Shown here in pieces: positions 62,967 through 64,000 of a stretch of DNA of 64,000 bases. The notes under the pieces were generated by a model that had not been told where the DNA came from, searched no databases, and saw nothing but the letters and a program-made list of their open reading frames with translations. The position numbers and the translations under genes were made by a program. The stretch comes from Dyadobacter chenwenxiniae. Its GTDB lineage: Bacteria; Bacteroidota; Bacteroidia; Cytophagales; Spirosomataceae. Where the stretch lies: assembly GCF_022869785.1 (NCBI RefSeq), contig NZ_CP094997.1, positions 2,356,001 through 2,420,000 of the forward strand, in the 5' to 3' direction. Each line of letters starts with the position of its first letter. The first letter of the stretch is position 1.

Positions 62967-63982
62967 GCGACTTTATTGCTGACACCGGCGCTTTCAAAAC
63001 TAGCCATTTCGTTTAAAAACGCCACGGCACTCTGCAAAACAGGATACGCAACAGCGCAGCCCGTACCCTCCCCAAGCCGCATCCCCAGCCGTAAGATCGG
63101 GGTTGCATTCAAACTCCGCAGTAAAATTTCGTGCCCCTTCTCCGAGGATTCGTGGCAGAAAACAGCATGTTGCGAAATCTTGGCATGCATTCGAAAAGCT
63201 GTCAGATAAGCCACAGAAGCAATAAAACCATCCACCAAAACGACCATTCCCCTATCCGCCGCTTCCAGCATTGCACCGCACATCATTGCGATTTCAAACC
63301 CGCCGAAAGTTTGCAGCACGCGCAGGGGATTGTTGTCGAGATCTGCATGGTTCTGCATGGCCTGATGAAGGATCGCCAGCTTGGCAGACATTTGCTCATC
63401 ACTTAAACCTGTGCCTTTGCCCACACAATCTTCCAGTGGCAAGTCCAGTAATTTGCTCATCATCAATGCTGCTGATGAGGTGTTGCCAATGCCCATCTCG
63501 CCAAAACCGATCACGTTACAGCCGGTTGCCCGGACATCGCCCACGATTTCCCTGCCGCGTTGCAGGCACGCATCGCATTCTATTGCTGACATAGCCGGGG
63601 AGGTCAAAATATTGTTTGTTCCAAAACCCACTTTCGCGTCGATGAGCTTTTCATTTTTACCAAAATCATAATTCACACCGGCATCCACAACCAGCAACGC
63701 TATGCCATGCTGCCTCGTGAAAACATTGATCGCTGCGCCGCCGTTTAAGAAGTTCAGCACCATTTGAGCCGTCACCTCAGCCGGATAAGCACTAACCGCA
63801 TGTGCCGCGATGCCGTGGCTCGCCGCAAACACGATGATATGCGGCTTTTTGAGCTCGGGAGTCAATGTCTGTTGGATTTGGGCAATTTGAAATGCCAGTT
63901 TTTCCAACATTCCCAATGCCCCCGTTGGTTTGGTCTTAAAATCAATTTTATGCTGGATCTGGTCCGCTAATACAACGTTCAT
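62963..63982 (-). CDS. cobT: Nicotinate-nucleotide--dimethylbenzimidazole phosphoribosyltransferase
   Basis: 339-residue cytoplasmic enzyme making alpha-ribazole-5'-phosphate from a lower-ligand base and nicotinate mononucleotide. CobT features are KPTGALGMLEKLAFQIAQ, VFAASHGIAAHAVSAYPAEVTAQM, GFGEMGIGNTSSAA, GKGTGLSDEQMSAKL and the C-terminal RLGEGTGCA, with the catalytic Glu at 305. It is the first of three overlapping genes here (cobT-cobS-cobC). Only 18 bases remain upstream in the window, so the promoter and any cobalamin riboswitch cannot be seen. Confidence 0.96.
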   Translation of the reverse strand: MNVVLADQIQHKIDFKTKPTGALGMLEKLAFQIAQIQQTLTPELKKPHIIVFAASHGIAAHAVSAYPAEVTAQMVLNFLNGGAAINVFTRQHGIALLVVDAGVNYDFGKNEKLIDAKVGFGTNNILTSPAMSAIECDACLQRGREIVGDVRATGCNVIGFGEMGIGNTSSAALMMSKLLDLPLEDCVGKGTGLSDEQMSAKLAILHQAMQNHADLDNNPLRVLQTFGGFEIAMMCGAMLEAADRGMVVLVDGFIASVAYLTAFRMHAKISQHAVFCHESSEKGHEILLRSLNATPILRLGMRLGEGTGCAVAYPVLQSAVAFLNEMASFESAGVSNKVA

Positions 63983-64000
63983 GGCTTTATTTTTTAATTT

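Overview
The window reads as a chromosomal segment of a plant-polysaccharide-degrading member of the Bacteroidota, most likely order Cytophagales and close to Dyadobacter/Spirosoma. This is inferred from gene families and not from a marker gene. The evidence is four SusC/SusD pairs, FecR/ECF-sigma regulation paired with an STN-type SusC, a hybrid two-component regulator (HTCS), many secreted glycosidases, lipoprotein signals typical of the phylum, and A/T-rich start regions. No rRNA, tRNA, CRISPR array or insertion sequence was seen.

Region 1 (1-39184, almost all minus strand) is a composite pectin-utilisation locus. Reading in the direction of transcription, an ECF sigma factor and FecR anti-sigma factor (39109-37435) precede an STN-containing SusC and its SusD (37192-31904), which end at a hairpin terminator near 31850. 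A second unit starts with SusC/SusD (31556-26656) and continues through a PL1 pectate lyase, a beta-helix/DUF6298 protein, an MGH1-like glycosidase, a BNR protein, a sugar isomerase/epimerase-like protein, DUF3826 and DUF5703 proteins, a GH95 enzyme and an FGGY (glycerol-type) kinase. It ends at a hairpin terminator near 10910, about 20.6 kb and 11 genes later. A third unit starts with SusC/SusD (10686-6027) and runs through a BNR/LamG protein and a GH127 beta-L-arabinofuranosidase, then beyond an oppositely oriented HigBA toxin-antitoxin module into a GH29 fucosidase cut by the window edge. A CE15 glucuronyl esterase is transcribed divergently from the sigma factor. Together these suggest uptake of pectin fragments, backbone cleavage by PL1, and removal of L-fucose, L-galactose and L-arabinose side groups.

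Region 2 (40549-47684) is not saccharolytic: a small membrane protein, a dihydrodipicolinate-reductase-like protein, and a heavy-metal RND efflux operon in which the CusA/CzcA pump is fused to a TolC-like outer-membrane domain.

Region 3 (47732-61088) holds a GH30 lipoprotein, a SusC/SusD pair and an HTCS regulator (probably a beta-1,6-galactan or similar locus), two small membrane proteins and a GH28 polygalacturonase. Region 4 (61212-63982) holds a GNAT acetyltransferase converging on the last genes of a cobalamin lower-ligand operon (cobT-cobS-cobC).

Several dispersed palindromic repeats sit in the gaps between polysaccharide-utilisation genes. They are the clearest structure that the genes do not explain.
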